Positions 31,428 to 41,190 of a stretch of DNA of 64,000 nucleotides are shown one piece after another. Within the stretch, counting starts at the first letter, position 1. Each line of letters starts with the position of its first letter. The DNA comes from an uncultured Pelagibacteraceae bacterium. GTDB taxonomy: Bacteria > Pseudomonadota > Alphaproteobacteria > Pelagibacterales > Pelagibacteraceae. Location of the stretch: assembly GCA_902604795.1 (NCBI GenBank), contig CACKZV010000003.1:62001-126000 (forward strand). Reading direction: 5' to 3'. Below the pieces are notes generated by a model, which made no database searches, was not told where the DNA came from, and was given only the letters and a program-made list of their open reading frames with translations. Made by a program: the position numbers and the translations under genes.

Positions 31428-32794
31428 AATTTACTTTTAACGAAATTTTTTACTGCCTCTATGTCATTTTTCAATAGTTGAAAATTTTCTTCTTTACTAT
31501 GAACATATTGTAGCTCTTTAGGCAGTTCTTCATGTTTATTTATTGCATTATCAGTGGCAGCTGGAAATTTGCATGGATGAGCAGTAGATAAAACTACACA
31601 ATCATTTAAATTAAGCTTATTTGCAGCCCCTACTCCAACTGCAGTATGAGGATCTAATATGATACTATTTTTTTCAAAATTTTCTTTAATAATTTCTAAA
31701 GTTTCCTCTTCGTCACAACTTTCTGAAACAAAATCTTTTTGAATGATATCCAGGTTTGATTTTTCTATTCTATATTCATTTTTCTTAACTTTTTTCATTA
31801 TATTTGATGTAATTTCAGAATTAGAATTATTTACATAATAAATTAATCTTTCAAAATTGCTTGCTAATTGAATATCCATACTTGGAGACAATGTCTCTTT
31901 TACTTTTTTTGAAACATAATCACCATTTAAGATTGCTCGATGTAAAATATCATTTTCATTTGTTGCAACGATTAGTTTATCTATTGGTAACCCCATTTGT
32001 TTTGCAAGGTAACCTGCAAAAACGTCTCCAAAGTTTCCTGTTGGAACTGAAAATGAAATAGGCTTATCTTCATTAAGTTGAAAATAAGTATAAAAATAAT
32101 ATACAGCTTGCGCAATTATTCTTGCCCAGTTAATTGAATTTACTCCAGACATATTTATAGATTTTGAAAAATCAAGATCTGAAAACATTTGCTTTACTAT
32201 ATTTTGGCAATCGTCAAAATTTCCATCAATTGCAATATTGAAAACATTTTCATCCTCAACTGTTGTCATTAACTTTCTTTGTACTGGTGAAATTCTATTA
32301 TTAGGATGTAAGACAAAAATATTTAAGTTTGATTTACCTTTAATTGCATCTATAGCAGCAGCTCCTGTATCACCTGATGTAGCCACAACAATATTAATTT
32401 TTTTATCATTTTTACTTAAATAATATTCATACAAGTTACCAATAAACTGCATTGCTACATCTTTAAAAGCTAATGTGGGACCATGAAATAACTCTAATAA
32501 TTTGAGATCTCCAATGTTTGATATTTTTACAACTTCTTTTTCTCTAAAAGTTGAATAAGATTTTTTAATTAATGATGAAAGATCATCTTTTGAAATAAAG
32601 TCTGATGAAAATTGATTTATTATTTCAGTAGATAAATCATTGTAATTAAGATTTTTAAGCTTTGACAATTCATCTGAGCTGAATTTTTTTAAAGATGTGG
32701 GCACATAAAGTCCTCCATCATCAGCTAAACCTTTGATAAAAACATCTTCAAAACTATATTCTTTTGAATTATCTCTTGTGCTTACGTATCTCAT
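31424..32794 (-). CDS. thrC: Threonine synthase
   Basis: FHGPTLAFKDVAMQF, ATSGDTGAAAIDAI, SVPTGNFGDVFAGYLAKQMGLP. Confidence 0.96.
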   Translation of the reverse strand: MRYVSTRDNSKEYSFEDVFIKGLADDGGLYVPTSLKKFSSDELSKLKNLNYNDLSTEIINQFSSDFISKDDLSSLIKKSYSTFREKEVVKISNIGDLKLLELFHGPTLAFKDVAMQFIGNLYEYYLSKNDKKINIVVATSGDTGAAAIDAIKGKSNLNIFVLHPNNRISPVQRKLMTTVEDENVFNIAIDGNFDDCQNIVKQMFSDLDFSKSINMSGVNSINWARIIAQAVYYFYTYFQLNEDKPISFSVPTGNFGDVFAGYLAKQMGLPIDKLIVATNENDILHRAILNGDYVSKKVKETLSPSMDIQLASNFERLIYYVNNSNSEITSNIMKKVKKNEYRIEKSNLDIIQKDFVSESCDEEETLEIIKENFEKNSIILDPHTAVGVGAANKLNLNDCVVLSTAHPCKFPAATDNAINKHEELPKELQYVHSKEENFQLLKNDIEAVKNFVKSKL

Positions 32795-32835
32795 GAATTT
32801 TTTTTACCATTTTCCTATAAAATAAATAGGATTAT

Positions 32836-33750
32836 TTATTTTATAAGCTGGTCTACCAAAAATAAGACAAAAAGCAAAAATAAGTAAAAAATTGAGTAAG
32901 AAAATACCTTTTTAGCCTTCTTTATTTCAAATTTATTTTTTTTGAACTTAAGAAGATCATAACAAACATAGTTGTAATAAAAGGTAAGTAATAATGAAAC
33001 TATTAAAAACGTTTCGCCTACAAAGCCAATATAATAAGGCAAAATAACTATTGGCAACATTATTAAAGAATAAACAAATATATTTTTCTTCGTTTCCTCA
33101 ATGCCATTTGTAATAGGTAACATGGGTATTTTAGCTTTCTGATAGTCGTCTGCTTTATAAAGACTAAGAGCCCAAAAATGAGATGGCGTCCAAAAAAATA
33201 TGATTAAAAAAAATGTAATTGGTTCTAATGCTAATGAGTTAGTTGCTATAGTCCAACCTATAACTGGAGGTAGTGCACCTGATGCGCCTCCTATAACAAT
33301 ATTTTGAGGAGTTTTTCTCTTTAACCATATCGTGTAGACAAAAACGTAAAATGCGATTGTTATAGATAATAGTATCGCTGATGTTAGATTAGAAAAGTAA
33401 TAAAGTCCGACTACAGATACTATCGATAATACTGTTCCAAATAATAATGCGTGCTCCCTATTAACTTTTCCTGTAGGAATGGGTCTAAGACATGTTCTTG
33501 TCATTAATTTATCAAGGTCAGCTTCATACCACATATTCAAAGCACCAGCGGCACCTGCTCCCATAGTTACAAATAAAATTGCAATTATTGAATTTAGAAA
33601 AGAAACTGACACAGGAGCTGTTAATAATCCAACAGCACAAGTAAAGATAACCAAAGACATCACCCTTGGTTTCATCAATAATAATAAATATTTTGAATAA
33701 GAAATAGGGCTAATATAAACTGATTTTTTTTTAATTGTATTTGTAGTCAC
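32836..33750 (-). CDS. ctaB: Protoheme IX farnesyltransferase
   Basis: MKPRVMSLVIFT, NMWYEADLDKLMTRTCLRPIPTG, TPSHFWALSLYKADDY. Confidence 0.94.
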   Translation of the reverse strand: MTTNTIKKKSVYISPISYSKYLLLLMKPRVMSLVIFTCAVGLLTAPVSVSFLNSIIAILFVTMGAGAAGALNMWYEADLDKLMTRTCLRPIPTGKVNREHALLFGTVLSIVSVVGLYYFSNLTSAILLSITIAFYVFVYTIWLKRKTPQNIVIGGASGALPPVIGWTIATNSLALEPITFFLIIFFWTPSHFWALSLYKADDYQKAKIPMLPITNGIEETKKNIFVYSLIMLPIVILPYYIGFVGETFLIVSLLLTFYYNYVCYDLLKFKKNKFEIKKAKKVFSYSIFYLFLLFVLFLVDQLIK

Positions 33751-33752
33751 TA

Positions 33753-34016
33753 TTACTCAACATTCAGTGAAACAAATATTACAAGTAATATAACGCCTGC
33801 TATTAAAATATGATTTCCAAGATCGAATATACCTACTTTACTGTTTTTCTTGTCAATTAATCTTCTACTTAAAGGTATTTGATCGTAAGGATTTATTGTG
33901 ACTTTATCACCTTGTTCTTTTTGGTTTTCAACTTTTACCGAATAACCAAACCAAACTATATAAATGAAAAAAACAAATAAAAGTAAGAAGAATGCTAAAT
34001 ATCCATATGCATCCAT
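33753..34016 (-). CDS. Small membrane protein in cox operon
   Basis: 87 aa with N- and C-terminal TMs, abutting subunit IV and ctaB genes. Confidence 0.55.
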   Translation of the reverse strand: MDAYGYLAFFLLLFVFFIYIVWFGYSVKVENQKEQGDKVTINPYDQIPLSRRLIDKKNSKVGIFDLGNHILIAGVILLVIFVSLNVE

Positions 34017-34017
34017 A

Positions 34018-34377
34018 TTAAGCTCCCCCTACTACAAAATAAAAAAATCTTGAAAACAGTGTGTATTTAAATTCTGCAGTCATTAAAAATATAAAACAGG
34101 CAATTGCTGTCATTGGCCATAACAGAACATTTACTAAAGCGTATCTTTCCCAAAATAAGTGCATGAAAAAAGCCATAATTAACCCTGCTTTTAGAAACAT
34201 AAAGAATAATATTAGTGACCATCTCAACATTCCTTGAAATTGGTACCAGTCAACCATGTACGAAAAGAAACTTAGAACAAATAACAACAACCAAATCCAA
34301 AGATAAATACCTATCTTTTGAGTACTTGTTTGCTCGTCTTTTTTTGTTGTCTCGTTCATTTTGTTAGTCTCTTCCAT
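34018..34377 (-). CDS. Cytochrome c oxidase subunit IV-like (prokaryotic COX4 family)
   Basis: Three TMs; FLKAGLIMAFFMHLFWER; located after subunit III. Confidence 0.75.
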   Translation of the reverse strand: MEETNKMNETTKKDEQTSTQKIGIYLWIWLLLFVLSFFSYMVDWYQFQGMLRWSLILFFMFLKAGLIMAFFMHLFWERYALVNVLLWPMTAIACFIFLMTAEFKYTLFSRFFYFVVGGA

Positions 34378-34385
34378 ATTTTATT

Positions 34386-35096
34386 TTACCACAAATAAAA
34401 AAATGCGAAAATGAAAACCCAAACTAGATCTACGAAGTGCCAATAAAGACCTAATATTTCAATTTCAACATAATCCCCTTTCATCTTTGTAAACCAGCCT
34501 CTTTTTTTGCTCTCATAATGACCAGCAAAAACTTTATAAGTGTAAATAAATAAGAAAATTACTCCAATAGAGACATGGAAACCATGAAAACCTGTTATCA
34601 TAAAAAAGAAGGAGCCAAACTGTGATGCACCAAAAGGATTTCCCCAAGGTCTAACACCTTCATGAATTAGTTTAGACCACTCAAACACTTGCATTCCTAC
34701 AAAAGTAAGACCACCTACAGCAGTAGCTAGAATTAGCCAACCACACATTTTACGATTTTTTTCGTAACCATATTTAACTGCTAAAGCCATTGTTCCACTA
34801 CTTGTGATCAATACAAAAGTCATTATCGCAATCAGTAGAAGTGGGACAGGTACACCTCCTACATATAAAGAAAAAACCTCACTCGTGTTAGGCCAATCAA
34901 CAATGGTTGATCCTCTACCTTTCATATAAGAAATTAAAAAACAGCTAAATACAAAAGTATCACTCAATAAAAAGATCCACATCATGGCTTTGCCCCAATG
35001 CACACCTTTAAACATCGTTTGGTCTGAACCAGTGTCAGAAGCCATGCCCTTAAACCCAGGTTTAAGTTCGAAGCCGTCTATTTTTTGTTCAGACAT
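34386..35096 (-). CDS. coxC: Cytochrome c oxidase subunit III
   Basis: MMWIFLLSDTFVFSCFLISY, MITGFHGFHVSIGVIFL, YWHFVDLVWVFIF. Confidence 0.93.
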   Translation of the reverse strand: MSEQKIDGFELKPGFKGMASDTGSDQTMFKGVHWGKAMMWIFLLSDTFVFSCFLISYMKGRGSTIVDWPNTSEVFSLYVGGVPVPLLLIAIMTFVLITSSGTMALAVKYGYEKNRKMCGWLILATAVGGLTFVGMQVFEWSKLIHEGVRPWGNPFGASQFGSFFFMITGFHGFHVSIGVIFLFIYTYKVFAGHYESKKRGWFTKMKGDYVEIEILGLYWHFVDLVWVFIFAFFYLW

Positions 35097-35106
35097 TATT
35101 TTTCTC

Positions 35107-36945
35107 TTAAGTTTTCTCTACTTCTGTGTGTATCACTTCACTAGGTGCTGTTGTTTGTGGAATAAAGTCGTCCTTTGCTCCTGGAACACTAAAGTCGTAA
35201 GGCCATCTGTGAACAACTGGAAGTCTTTCACCAAAGTTACCATGTTCTGGTGGAACAGTTGAAGTATACCATTCTAATGAGTTAGCTTTCCATGGGTTCT
35301 GTTCAGCTTTTTTTCCTGTTTTTAATGTTTTTATGATATTGAAAACTAAAATAAATTGTGCTGCACCAACTATAAATGCTGCAATACTTATAAATTCGTT
35401 CATACCAACTGCAGACGTCATGTACGGACTATCATACATTTCAAAATATCTTCTTGGAACTCCAATAAAACCTAAGTAGTGCATCGGGAAGTATATTGAG
35501 TACGCTCCTAAGAAAGTAATCCAGAAGTGCCATTTTCCTAGACCTTCATGTAACATTTTTCCAGCTACTAATGGGAACCAATGATAAACTGCTCCCATAA
35601 TAACCATTAATGGTGCAATACCCATGACCATATGGAAGTGGGCTATTACAAAATATGTATCAGATAATGGAACATCAACAGAAACATTTCCTAGAAATAT
35701 TCCAGTAATTCCACCATTTACAAATGTAACGATAAATCCTAGGCACCATAACATTACAGTATTAATTCTAATGTTACCTCTCCACAAAGTTAGTATCCAG
35801 TTATAGACTTTCATGGCGGTTGGAACCGCAATAATTAAAGTGGTTGTTGCAAAGAAAAATCCGAACCAAGGATTCATTCCACTAACATACATGTGGTGAG
35901 CCCATACAAAGAAACTTAAGCCTCCAATACCAACAATTGCCCAAACCATCATTCTGTAACCAAATATGTTTTTTCTTGCATGAACTGATATCAGGTCTGA
36001 AACTATTCCAAATGCAGGTAATGCAACAATATAAACTTCAGGGTGTCCAAAGAACCAAAACAAGTGTTGGAAAAGTATTGGGCTTCCTCCACCATATTCA
36101 AGAACCTCTCCTGCCTTTAATATTGTTGGCATAAAGAAACTTGTTTGTAAAACCTTATCTAATGTCATCATTATTGCACTAACTAGTAGCGCTGGAAATG
36201 CTAACATTGCTAGGACGGTTGCTGTGAAAATACCCCAAACTGTTAAAGGCATTCTCATTAAGGTCATTCCTCTAGTTCTAGCTTGCAGAATTGTAATCAT
36301 ATAATTCAGTCCGCCCATTGTAAAACCAATTACAAATAAAGATAAAGATATAAGCATTAGAAGTATTCCCATACCTGACCCGGGAGTTCCCTCCAAAATA
36401 GTTTGTGGAGGATACAAGGTCCATCCCGCTCCTGTTGGTCCACCTGGAACAAAGAAACTTGCCATTAAAACTGCAACTGCAACAAAGAACATCCAAAAAC
36501 TAAGCATATTGACATATGGGAAAACCATATCTCTTGCTCCTACCATTAGTGGAATTAAATAATTTCCAAATCCTCCGAGAAATAGTGCGGTTAAAAAATA
36601 AACTACCATGATCATTCCATGCATAGTTACAAACTGATAATAATGTTCTGCTGTCATGAAACCTGCCAATTCTGGAAAACCTAATTGAAGTCTCATTAAC
36701 CAAGATAAAATTAAACCTACAATTCCAGTAAATACTGCTGTTAAGAAATATTGTACTCCTATAACTTTTGCATCCTGGCAAAAAACCCATTTTTCGATAA
36801 AACTATGTCCATGATATAAATCTTGCTCACCAACTTCTGCTGGTCTTACATAATCTATATCTGGATTAACAGAGCCAGTTGAACCATCCATCACTTCTGA
36901 TGACTGAGCTTGATATGATTTGTTGTTATCGTATTCGTCTGACAT
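35107..36945 (-). CDS. coxA: Cytochrome c oxidase subunit I
   Basis: FFGHPEVYIVALPAFGI, WAHHMYVSGM, YFVIAHFHMVMG; haem-copper ligands present. Confidence 0.96.
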   Translation of the reverse strand: MSDEYDNNKSYQAQSSEVMDGSTGSVNPDIDYVRPAEVGEQDLYHGHSFIEKWVFCQDAKVIGVQYFLTAVFTGIVGLILSWLMRLQLGFPELAGFMTAEHYYQFVTMHGMIMVVYFLTALFLGGFGNYLIPLMVGARDMVFPYVNMLSFWMFFVAVAVLMASFFVPGGPTGAGWTLYPPQTILEGTPGSGMGILLMLISLSLFVIGFTMGGLNYMITILQARTRGMTLMRMPLTVWGIFTATVLAMLAFPALLVSAIMMTLDKVLQTSFFMPTILKAGEVLEYGGGSPILFQHLFWFFGHPEVYIVALPAFGIVSDLISVHARKNIFGYRMMVWAIVGIGGLSFFVWAHHMYVSGMNPWFGFFFATTTLIIAVPTAMKVYNWILTLWRGNIRINTVMLWCLGFIVTFVNGGITGIFLGNVSVDVPLSDTYFVIAHFHMVMGIAPLMVIMGAVYHWFPLVAGKMLHEGLGKWHFWITFLGAYSIYFPMHYLGFIGVPRRYFEMYDSPYMTSAVGMNEFISIAAFIVGAAQFILVFNIIKTLKTGKKAEQNPWKANSLEWYTSTVPPEHGNFGERLPVVHRWPYDFSVPGAKDDFIPQTTAPSEVIHTEVEKT

Positions 36946-36989
36946 AATTTTTATCCTCTATATATATTTTTTTTTAAATTAATAAATTG

Positions 36990-37826
36990 TTATTTTTTGG
37001 CCAATTTGTTCCCGTCCACGTTTAATTTTTCATATCTAGCAGATAATTGCTCAAAAGTTTCTTGCTCGCTTAGCCAAACTTCATAATCACCTTTATCTTG
37101 GACCTCAACACCACCTCTCATTGCGTAGTGTCCAACTCCACAGTACTCGGCACATAAAACTTCGTATTCACCTACTTTGTTAGGTTCAAACCAATAGAAA
37201 GTAACTGTTCCTGGAACTGCATCCATTTTTGCTCTAAATTGGGGAACATACCAATTATGAAGCACATCTACTGACCTTAATAAAATTTTTACAGGTCTAT
37301 TGTTTTCTAAGTTTATAACATCACTCTCAACCATTATATCATCTCTTCCAAACGGATCGTCTGGGTTAATACCAAATGGATTATTGTCTGCAATGTTTCT
37401 TACTTGTGTGGTTCCTAATTTTCCATCTGCACCAGGTAGTCTATATTGCCATCCCCATTGCCATGCCATAACATCGACTTCAATTGCATTCTTTGGAACA
37501 TTAACATATTGATTCCAAATAATAAGACCAGGCGCTAGTAAAGCAGCAACTCCTAAAGTAGTTGCCCATGTTAAAATTTTTTCTAATTTTTTGTCCTCAG
37601 GTTTATATTCTGCTCTTCTATCTTCTTTATGTGAGTATCTAAAAACACAGTAAATCATAAATAGACAAACAGCCACGAATACTCCTCCGCCTACCCAAAA
37701 AGTAAGAGTTATAGTATCATCCATTCCACCCCAATTTGATGCTATATCAGTCCAATACCAAGGAGTAAAAATATGAAATAAGACAGATCCGATGATTACT
37801 AATAAAAAAATTATTCCTGCATGCAT
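36990..37826 (-). CDS. coxB: Cytochrome c oxidase subunit II
   Basis: WQWGWQYRLPG and CuA motif CAEYCGVGHYAMRG. Confidence 0.95.
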   Translation of the reverse strand: MHAGIIFLLVIIGSVLFHIFTPWYWTDIASNWGGMDDTITLTFWVGGGVFVAVCLFMIYCVFRYSHKEDRRAEYKPEDKKLEKILTWATTLGVAALLAPGLIIWNQYVNVPKNAIEVDVMAWQWGWQYRLPGADGKLGTTQVRNIADNNPFGINPDDPFGRDDIMVESDVINLENNRPVKILLRSVDVLHNWYVPQFRAKMDAVPGTVTFYWFEPNKVGEYEVLCAEYCGVGHYAMRGGVEVQDKGDYEVWLSEQETFEQLSARYEKLNVDGNKLAKK

Positions 37827-37860
37827 AGAGCTTATATAGAAGAATAATCCTATAAATACC

Positions 37861-37877
37861 TATGACAAAATGTCATA
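37861..37877. promoter_or_regulatory. Palindromic operator candidate TATGACA-AAA-TGTCATA
   Basis: Perfect 7-bp inverted repeat in the 87-bp divergent coxB / 63-aa ORF intergenic region. Confidence 0.5.
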
Positions 37878-37913
37878 AAACATATTAATTATACTAATAT
37901 AATCAATATATCT

Positions 37914-38105
37914 ATGCTCGGTAAATTAGGTATTTTAATAACAATTCTTGCTTTAGTTTTGGCGTTCTATTTTGTGATTTCTTTAGGTGCAGGAAGATTT
38001 TCTAAAGGAGAGACAAAACCTGAAACTAAAAGATATCTAAGATCAGTAAATATACTTTTAATTATAATTGCAGTGTTTGGATCAATTTTAGTTTTATTTA
38101 TATAA
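37914..38105 (+). CDS. Small membrane protein, two TMs (63 aa)
   Basis: MLGKLGILITILALVLAFYFVISLGAG...YLRSVNILLIIIAVFGSILVLFI; divergent from coxB. Confidence 0.6.
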   Translation: MLGKLGILITILALVLAFYFVISLGAGRFSKGETKPETKRYLRSVNILLIIIAVFGSILVLFI

Positions 38106-38106
38106 A

Positions 38107-38784
38107 TTATGCAATCAAAGATTTGCAGAATTCTATAACAGTATCATTGTATGCAAACATTATAGTAAAAAAGACTAGCCAAACTATAAATAAAAATAAC
38201 CAGTACAATGAAAGAGCATTAATACTTTTTTCTTCTTTGTTATAATCTTTCTCATCCAATTTAAAAATTTTTGAGCTTACTTTGCCCCAAAAATAGAGAC
38301 CTCCTAAAAGATGAATACCGTGTAACGCTGTAAAGAAATAATAAGATGAAAAATATGTATTGGTTGAAACAAAATTTCCACTTTTCATAAGTTGGTACCA
38401 TAAAGCTAACTGAAGAAATAAAAATATATAACTTAGAGAACCCACATAAATTAAATTTCTTTTTATTGTATTAGTAATTCCGTTTTTTAAATCTTTACTT
38501 ATTCTATTAAAAAATATTGTTACTAAAATTAAGACTAATGTGTTTATCCAAAGTAAATTTGTCTTCAATATAAAAGTTGTGTCTTGTTCCGGTGGTAGTG
38601 AGTAAAGATAGCCAGTGAATATCAGACTAAATAAAGTTGTACTTACTCCAAAAATAATAATAACAGCTGACATTTGATTTGAAATTTCAAATGTTTTTCC
38701 AGAATGAGTACTATCAATTACTGCTTGGTCTTGTTCCCAAGGTTTTTCAGTTAATGTGCCAAATATTTTCTTTATCAAAGACAT
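38107..38784 (-). CDS. Second cytochrome c oxidase subunit III-like protein
   Basis: COX III-like TM pattern with FFTALHGIHLLGGLYFWGKV, LYWLFLFIVWLVFF; divergent from SCO1. Confidence 0.75.
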   Translation of the reverse strand: MSLIKKIFGTLTEKPWEQDQAVIDSTHSGKTFEISNQMSAVIIIFGVSTTLFSLIFTGYLYSLPPEQDTTFILKTNLLWINTLVLILVTIFFNRISKDLKNGITNTIKRNLIYVGSLSYIFLFLQLALWYQLMKSGNFVSTNTYFSSYYFFTALHGIHLLGGLYFWGKVSSKIFKLDEKDYNKEEKSINALSLYWLFLFIVWLVFFTIMFAYNDTVIEFCKSLIA

Positions 38785-38820
38785 AATATTTATATAGTCC
38801 GAATATACAATTTTACAATA

Positions 38821-39408
38821 ATGAAAATAAAAACCTCCATTGCAGTTTTAACTGGTTGCTTAACAATATTCTTATTTTTAATGCTACCTGTATTTCTTTC
38901 TATGAAGGAACAAAAAGACCAATCAGTCGCAGCTTTTAAAGGCTCAGATTTTGAGCTTAAAGATATGAACAATAATATTATTACTCAAGAATCTTTTGAC
39001 GGACCTTTAACTGCAATTTTTTTTGGTTTTACAAATTGTCCTGATATTTGCCCAATGACTTTAAATAAAATGGATATTGCATTGAATAGAATAAAGAAAA
39101 ATAAAAAAAAAGATTTAAAAGTTTTTTTTATTAGTGTTGATCCTAAAAGAGATACTCCAGAAGTTATTAAGGACTATCTCAGAAATTTTGATAACGAGTT
39201 TGTTGGTATCACAGGAGATCCAGGTGAAATTTTTTTATTGTCACAATCATGGGGAATAATCAGTCAAAAAATTTTTCTTGAAAATGGTGATTACAATGTT
39301 GATCATAGCTCACCTGTAATACTTCTTAAAGATGGAAAATATATTGCTAAAATTTCTCACAGAGACGATATTAAAAAATCAATTAATTTAATTAACAAAT
39401 ATTTATAA
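38821..39408 (+). CDS. SCO1/SenC copper chaperone for cytochrome oxidase
   Basis: FFGFTNCPDICPMTLNKM, FFISVDPKRDTPEVIKDYL, VDHSSPVILL. Confidence 0.93.
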   Translation: MKIKTSIAVLTGCLTIFLFLMLPVFLSMKEQKDQSVAAFKGSDFELKDMNNNIITQESFDGPLTAIFFGFTNCPDICPMTLNKMDIALNRIKKNKKKDLKVFFISVDPKRDTPEVIKDYLRNFDNEFVGITGDPGEIFLLSQSWGIISQKIFLENGDYNVDHSSPVILLKDGKYIAKISHRDDIKKSINLINKYL

Positions 39409-40113
39409 ATTCAAAATATAACTAAGTATTGATATTGACGAAATTACTGCTGTCTCTGATCTGAGAATGTTTTCATTTATTTTAAATGATTTTACACCTT
39501 TAAAATTTAAAATATTATTCCTTTCTTGCTCTGAAAAATCACCCTCAGGCCCAATTATAATACACAAGGGTTTATCTTTGTCCTTATTAAAATCAATTTT
39601 TTTATTTTGAGTATTTAGGTCGGTAAAAATTAAATCTATTTTATTTTCATTTTTTTTTAAGAAATTTTTCAAGTTTTGAGGTTTTTCTAAAGAAGGAAGA
39701 TTTATTCTATTTGACTGCTCTGTTGCCTCTATAATTATTTTTTCTAATCTCTCAGAATTAATCTTTCTTACAATTGTTCTATCAAAAATAATTGGAATAA
39801 ATTTAGTTACACCCAATTCAGTAGCCTTCTGTATCATGAAATTTGAATAATTTGATTTAATGGGAGAAAATGCCAACCAAATTTCTACCAGGTTTTCTTT
39901 ATTTCTTAATTTTTCTCGAATATTAAATTCAACTTTGCCACTACTGATATTATTAATTTTAGCTAACCACTCACCATTTTTATTAAATAGTGAAAAATTT
40001 TCACCAATTTTAACTCTCATTACTTTTGTTAAATAGTGTGATTGTGGTTTTTCAAGGTAAGAATTTAAATTAAGAGATAAACTTTCAGGAAAAAATATTC
40101 TAATATTGCTCAT
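39403..40113 (-). CDS. rsmE: 16S rRNA (uracil(1498)-N3)-methyltransferase
   Basis: YLTKVMRVKIGE, IGPEGDFSEQERNNIL, ILRSETAVISSISIL. Confidence 0.92.
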   Translation of the reverse strand: MSNIRIFFPESLSLNLNSYLEKPQSHYLTKVMRVKIGENFSLFNKNGEWLAKINNISSGKVEFNIREKLRNKENLVEIWLAFSPIKSNYSNFMIQKATELGVTKFIPIIFDRTIVRKINSERLEKIIIEATEQSNRINLPSLEKPQNLKNFLKKNENKIDLIFTDLNTQNKKIDFNKDKDKPLCIIIGPEGDFSEQERNNILNFKGVKSFKINENILRSETAVISSISILSYILNL

Positions 40114-40129
40114 ATAAAGAAAGTAATTT

Positions 40130-40789
40130 ATGAAAAATATTAAAGCAATAATTTTCGATGCCTATGGAACTTTATTTGATGTCAATTCTGCAGCAGAAAA
40201 ATGTAAAGATAAAATTGGCAGCAAATGGGAGAGTTTTTCAAATTATTGGCGAACAACTCAGCTAGAATATACTTGGCTTAGAAGTTTAATGAAAAGACAT
40301 AAAGATTTTTGGAAAATTACTGAGGATAGTTTAGATAAATCAATGAAAGTTTTTAATATTAATCCTAATATGAAAAATGAATTACTTAATCTTTATAAAA
40401 TTCTTTCCCCTTATCCAGAAGTAAAAGAAACTCTACAATTATTAAAAAAAAAAAATTACAAACTATCAATACTTTCAAATGGGACTCCTTCCCTTCTCAA
40501 TGAATTGATCTCCAGTAATAATCTTGAAGTTTTTGATGATATTTTTTCAGTAGAGGAAGTTGGTGTTTTTAAGCCAGACTCAAAAGTATACGATATTCCA
40601 GTTAAAAAATATAAGATTGAAAAACGTGAAGTCGCTTTTTTAAGCGCAAATACATGGGATGTTTCTGGGGGTGGTAATTATGGTTTTAATGCTATTTGGG
40701 TGAATAGAAATAATATTATTTTTGATAACCTAGATTACTATCCTGCAAATCAGATTAATAATCTTAAACACTTACTTGATATTATTTAA
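40130..40789 (+). CDS. Haloacid dehalogenase, type II
   Basis: IIFDAYGTLFDV, YWRTTQLEYTWLRSLM, LSNGTPSLL, VGVFKPDSKVY, SANTWDVSGGGNYGFNAIWVNR. Confidence 0.88.
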   Translation: MKNIKAIIFDAYGTLFDVNSAAEKCKDKIGSKWESFSNYWRTTQLEYTWLRSLMKRHKDFWKITEDSLDKSMKVFNINPNMKNELLNLYKILSPYPEVKETLQLLKKKNYKLSILSNGTPSLLNELISSNNLEVFDDIFSVEEVGVFKPDSKVYDIPVKKYKIEKREVAFLSANTWDVSGGGNYGFNAIWVNRNNIIFDNLDYYPANQINNLKHLLDII

Positions 40790-40810
40790 ACAAGTCATTA
40801 TTTTAAAATC

Positions 40811-41182
40811 ATGACAAATATTTTAGATCTTGTTGGAAGAATTTTAATCTCAGCTTTATTTCTTCTTAATGGTGTTTTTAAAATTAGTAATTATGATGGA
40901 ACAGTTGACTGGATGGAGGGTTTTGGAATACCAGGAATTTTAATTATACCAGCAATAATTTTGGAGATAGTTGGACCTATCTTAATTATATTAGGCTATA
41001 AAGCAAAAATTGCAGCAGGTTTATTAAGTCTATTTTGTATTGCTACAGCTGTAATTTTTCACAACGATTTTTCAGACCAGATGCAATTAGGATCTTTTTT
41101 GAAAAATATTGCATTAGCAGGTGGGTTTCTGTTTATATTCATAAATGGAACTAAAGATTTTAGTTTAGATAAGAAATTTTAA
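40811..41182 (+). CDS. DoxX family membrane protein
   Basis: LVGRILISALFLLNGVFKI, IPAIILEIVGPILIILGY. Confidence 0.85.
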   Translation: MTNILDLVGRILISALFLLNGVFKISNYDGTVDWMEGFGIPGILIIPAIILEIVGPILIILGYKAKIAAGLLSLFCIATAVIFHNDFSDQMQLGSFLKNIALAGGFLFIFINGTKDFSLDKKF

Positions 41183-41190
41183 TAAATAAT

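Noticed and set aside
36278-36790. ORFs 36278-36496 and 36500-36790 on the minus strand
   Set aside because: They are out-of-frame ORFs inside coxA on the same strand; the coxA frame is intact and carries all haem-copper motifs.
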